Virus record (IMG/VR): IMGVR_UViG_3300025030_000333
Span: 1 to 30,584 of that record
Source of the DNA: a virus
Length of the DNA stretch: 30,584 nucleotides
Reading direction: 5' to 3' (one strand)
Shown here in pieces: positions 27,760-30,584 of this stretch (the first letter of the stretch is position 1; every line of letters begins with the position of its first letter). The notes below the pieces were generated by a model that ran no database searches, was not told the DNA's origin, and saw only the letters and a list, made by a program, of their open reading frames with translations. Both the position numbers and the translations under genes were made by a program.

Positions 27760-30167
27760 TGGAATATACGGGCGCAAATATGGATTTAAAAAAGCCGGAA
27801 ATAACCGACGAAATAACAACGGCTATTGTAGCGTATGGCGATAACTTTCAAGACATTGACGATTATGTTACCGCGCATATAAACTCTATTATAGCGCATT
27901 TAGATAGCTCTATAGTAAATACCGCTCCAATACCGGGATCAAAAGTCAGAGACGCAATGATTAATTTAAAATCTCAAGTTGATGCAATTGTGGTAGGCGG
28001 CACAGAAGTTGATCCAAGATTATCGCAGGCTCTAGTTGACTTTGAAAGCACAACATGGACTAATTTTAAAGACTTGCAAGATTTTTGGCAAGAAAGAATA
28101 GTAGTGTTAGAAGATGAAGTTAACACGCCAGACACATCTTCAATAATTTTATCAGAGCTCGCTCAACTCCAAACCGTGACCGACTCATACGACGGTATTC
28201 CAGATGTTGAAATTGGTAGTGCTACATTAAATCAAGCTATTACAGAAGGTGATTTTGATGCAGGTACTACTGGATGGTATGGAAATAATGGGACTATCGC
28301 AGTGGTCGATAAGTTACTTTCTCAAACTGGCACGGGAGCTAGTGCTTCCCCATATGTGGTAAAAAATCCAGCAATGAATTTGCCAATATCAGTAGGCATG
28401 AAAATATTTATTGAGGTAAGAAAAGTTAGAGTGACCAATTCATCATGCTTACAATTACGTGTTGGATATAGAGGAACTACTGGAGGGGCTACTACTACCG
28501 CAGAATCAAAAGTTAGTCCAGCTATCAACACTTGGTATACAATTAAAAAAATTATAACAGTTCCATCCGGATATACTGGAAATTTAGACCTTTTTATCTT
28601 TCAAGATTATTCGACATCCGAAATCGCAAACGGAAAAGCAATGGAAGTTGAAGGAGATTGGACGAAAGGTGGTGGTATATTTATAGTCCCTATGACCGGA
28701 ACTCCGTATGAGTCTGAAGCTGACCCCGAGATAATGAGTGCTAGGTTAAACGAATATTGGGAAGGATTGAAAAGCCCAGAAAGCATTGAGTTGTTGAGTA
28801 GAGGTATTAACAAGCATGACACTGAACTTGAGCAAGGGTCTCTAAGTTTAACAAACGGCTCAAATGCATCAACTACAACCGCTTTTAGGAGTAAAAACTT
28901 TATACTTTTAGACTCAGCAGAATCATTATCCACACAATCTTTATCTGATTATAAGATACTTAGGATTGTCTATTATAACAAAAATAAGGATTTTGTAGCA
29001 TCATATACCATTAACTCTAGCGCGGCTCAAAATAATTTATCAAGACCAACCACTGGAACGTACAAATTTATTAGATTTGTTTGGCAAAGGAATGATTTAG
29101 GTGTTGTTGGCAGCGTAGACTTTGATTATATCAATGAGAATGCAATGTTAAACTATGGAGCTACTGCTTTATCACACGAAGATTATAAAGGTTCAACCCT
29201 AAAAATCACATGTAATGATAAATCAAAATTTGACCTTGCAAAACTCCCAAACCTTGCCCAAAATGATATTAAAATTGCAGACGGAAAAAGGCTTGCAAAT
29301 AAGAGAGTTAACAGAAATGTGTTGTTGAGTAGTGGTATAGTCTCCGAATTATTAACATTGACAAATTTAGACGTGTATTATACCAGTGCTTTTACAGACA
29401 ACTCCGCATGGACTGCTGGTGTCGATGATAAAGTTATGGTTGACAAATTTTTAAAGGAAGTTGATTCTGGATTTACTGATGTTGCCACAAATGCATACTC
29501 GTTTTATGCTTCTCCAACAGCAGTGTTAGCCCTTATTGTTCCAAAGGGAACGTATGCAAATCTAACCGCCGCACAAGCAGGACTTGCTGGGACTGTAGTT
29601 TATTACCAACTTGCAACACCAATAGTAATCGAGGAGGTTGATTTACCTCAATATGGCATTAACATTGAAGGTTCTCTTGCATCAAATAGCGACTATACCG
29701 AATGGGTAGTAAATGATTATGACCTATTTGCTCCTGTCACAATCACATACCCAGCCAATATTTCGGAATCTGTAAACGGTTTAAAAGAAAGTGTCAGTGG
29801 ACTTAGAATTACAACTGATAGCAAGGCAGACAAGGCACAACCGCCGATTGTACATCCTGTACTGCTCAACTCTTGGGTTAATTTTGGCGGGGCATTTAGA
29901 AACATTGGGTACTACGTGAATTCGGTCAACGAGTTAGTGTTTCAAGGCATGATAAAAGACGGAGTAATTACTACTGGAACAGTGATATTTACACTAGACC
30001 CAGACGTTGTTGATTTGACTGCTATAGTTGGCATGAATATACCTGTGTTGACAAACGGAGTATTTGGCTATATCGATATTTTAGCTAATGGCGATGTGAG
30101 ATGTAGAGACGTAAATGCAACATATATATCTTTTGAAGGAAAAAATATTTCTTTAAACAAAAATTAA
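27759..30167 (+). CDS. Large tail fibre / receptor-binding protein
   Basis: 802 residues; GTG 27759 is favoured by the GGGGG seven bases upstream, ATG 27780 (MDLKKPEITDEI) is possible. Residues 8-110: helical shaft with the DLKKPEITD start typical of baseplate-attached fibres. Residues about 155-320: beta sandwich with GDFDAGTTGWYGNNG and LQLRVGYRGTTGG, reminiscent of carbohydrate-binding modules. Residues 350-470: second beta domain. About 590-640: SFYASPTAVLALIVPKGTY and VVYYQLATPIVIE, seen in other tail proteins. C-terminal 690-802: a knob with WVNFGGAFRNIGYY. Most likely the host-recognition fibre. Domain borders are by eye. Confidence 0.7.
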   Translation: MEYTGANMDLKKPEITDEITTAIVAYGDNFQDIDDYVTAHINSIIAHLDSSIVNTAPIPGSKVRDAMINLKSQVDAIVVGGTEVDPRLSQALVDFESTTWTNFKDLQDFWQERIVVLEDEVNTPDTSSIILSELAQLQTVTDSYDGIPDVEIGSATLNQAITEGDFDAGTTGWYGNNGTIAVVDKLLSQTGTGASASPYVVKNPAMNLPISVGMKIFIEVRKVRVTNSSCLQLRVGYRGTTGGATTTAESKVSPAINTWYTIKKIITVPSGYTGNLDLFIFQDYSTSEIANGKAMEVEGDWTKGGGIFIVPMTGTPYESEADPEIMSARLNEYWEGLKSPESIELLSRGINKHDTELEQGSLSLTNGSNASTTTAFRSKNFILLDSAESLSTQSLSDYKILRIVYYNKNKDFVASYTINSSAAQNNLSRPTTGTYKFIRFVWQRNDLGVVGSVDFDYINENAMLNYGATALSHEDYKGSTLKITCNDKSKFDLAKLPNLAQNDIKIADGKRLANKRVNRNVLLSSGIVSELLTLTNLDVYYTSAFTDNSAWTAGVDDKVMVDKFLKEVDSGFTDVATNAYSFYASPTAVLALIVPKGTYANLTAAQAGLAGTVVYYQLATPIVIEEVDLPQYGINIEGSLASNSDYTEWVVNDYDLFAPVTITYPANISESVNGLKESVSGLRITTDSKADKAQPPIVHPVLLNSWVNFGGAFRNIGYYVNSVNELVFQGMIKDGVITTGTVIFTLDPDVVDLTAIVGMNIPVLTNGVFGYIDILANGDVRCRDVNATYISFEGKNISLNKN

Positions 30168-30179
30168 GGCGGTGAAAAA

Positions 30180-30479
30180 ATGGATAAAGTAAGAGTGTTT
30201 TTATATAATGACGTTGGTGTATTTATAGGTGATAGGGAGTTTGATATTGATAATATCCCCGAAAACGCTACGCAAGTTAGACCGACAGACGGATTGTTTT
30301 TACCAACTTTTGCCGGAGAACAATGGATTGAAGGTAAGCCACAAGAAGAAATTGACTTAATAATTTCAGAGCCAAAACCAATTACAGCGATTGAATTGTT
30401 GATGCAAAAAATAGAAAAACAAGAAATAGCAATACAAAGAAATTATGAACTTAACTTGACTGCGTTGGAGGTATGGTAA
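30180..30479 (+). CDS. Small tail protein (XkdW/fibre-assembly-like)
   Basis: 99 residues, ATG 30180 behind AAGGCGGTG. N-terminal beta part VRVFLYNDVGVFIGDREFDID, then PENATQVRPTDG and a W-I-E-G-K-P segment, then a C-terminal helix (IELLMQKIEKQEIAIQRNY). Short proteins of this form, with the P-x-x-x-T-x-V-x-P motif, follow fibre genes in many Bacillus and Clostridium phages (XkdW type) and are taken to be baseplate or fibre accessory proteins. Function not established. Confidence 0.55.
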   Translation: MDKVRVFLYNDVGVFIGDREFDIDNIPENATQVRPTDGLFLPTFAGEQWIEGKPQEEIDLIISEPKPITAIELLMQKIEKQEIAIQRNYELNLTALEVW

Positions 30480-30480
30480 A

Positions 30481-30584
30481 ATGGGAATAGATAATTTAAA
30501 AGCAGCAATTACCAACCAAGAAAACATTGAAAAATTACAAAAGTTAAAATTAACGGGACTAGATAAGTTAATTGCGATCAACGA
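30481..30584 (+). CDS. Start of a further small gene, cut by the window end
   Basis: ATG at 30481, GGAGG 10 bases upstream. The frame MGIDNLKAAITNQENIEKLQ continues open to the last base. In such phages an XkdX-type small gene follows here. If the window end is joined to its start, the frame continues without a stop into the tail hub fragment at position 2, giving a 340-codon ORF ending at 919. It cannot be decided from this sequence whether that join is real. Confidence 0.5.
   Translation, partial: MGIDNLKAAITNQENIEKLQKLKLTGLDKLIAIN

Overview
This window reads as most or all of the genome of a siphovirus infecting a low-GC Gram-positive bacterium (Bacillota-type). The DNA is AT-rich and starts are preceded by strong Shine-Dalgarno sites. 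Promoters fit the sigma-A consensus, and many gene pairs overlap by ATGA, so UGA is a stop codon. The structural genes are of SPP1/P22-like packaging type with a long non-contractile tail. No integrase, excisionase or CI-type repressor is visible, so nothing here argues for lysogeny. No tRNA, rRNA or CRISPR array was seen.

Layout. Positions 1-2875 (rightward) hold the C-terminal part of a tail hub (Tal-like) protein, a tail fibre-like protein, an XhlA-like membrane protein, an M15 peptidase endolysin and a small holin, closed by a hairpin terminator. Positions 2826-5045 (leftward) form a short accessory operon: a membrane peptide, Cys-rich small proteins, a truncated cytosine-C5 methyltransferase, a protein with 24 tandem hexapeptides and a ribbon-helix-helix protein, with its own promoter. 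Positions 5097-5377 are non-coding, with a terminator and two inverted repeats. Positions 5378-9565 (leftward) are the early recombination operon: a Gly-Ser repeat peptide, a probable DUF6948 protein, RusA, a NinB-like protein, an HNH-like gene broken by an in-frame TGA, a putative annealing protein, a DUF1351 protein, small proteins and an AbrB-like protein. Positions 9566-9881 are the divergent control region. Positions 9882-14481 (rightward) carry a second AbrB-like protein, a replisome organizer with candidate origin iterons, a DnaB-type helicase and a run of small Cys-rich or membrane proteins. Positions 14520-30584 (rightward) carry packaging, head and tail genes: terminase small and large subunits, portal, a MuF-type protein interrupted by an intein, scaffold, P22-type coat, head-tail joining proteins, two tail-tube-like proteins, tail chaperone with a -1 frameshift, tape measure, a Tal N-terminal fragment and a large fibre.

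How it works together. A divergent switch near 9.7 kb drives early recombination genes leftward and replication genes rightward. Further promoters near 13.88 kb and 19.91 kb feed the late module. A 17-bp element repeated upstream of both leftward promoters suggests shared control of the two leftward operons.

The main oddities are: (1) the intein in the head morphogenesis protein; (2) a tail hub gene whose N-terminal and C-terminal parts lie at opposite ends of the window, with a fibre cassette between them if the ends are joined; (3) the HNH-like gene with TGA inside its first Cys pair; (4) a well-supported 48-residue Gly-Ser repeat peptide; (5) the shared 17-bp promoter-upstream element. Family names come from remembered sequence patterns only; no searches were run.
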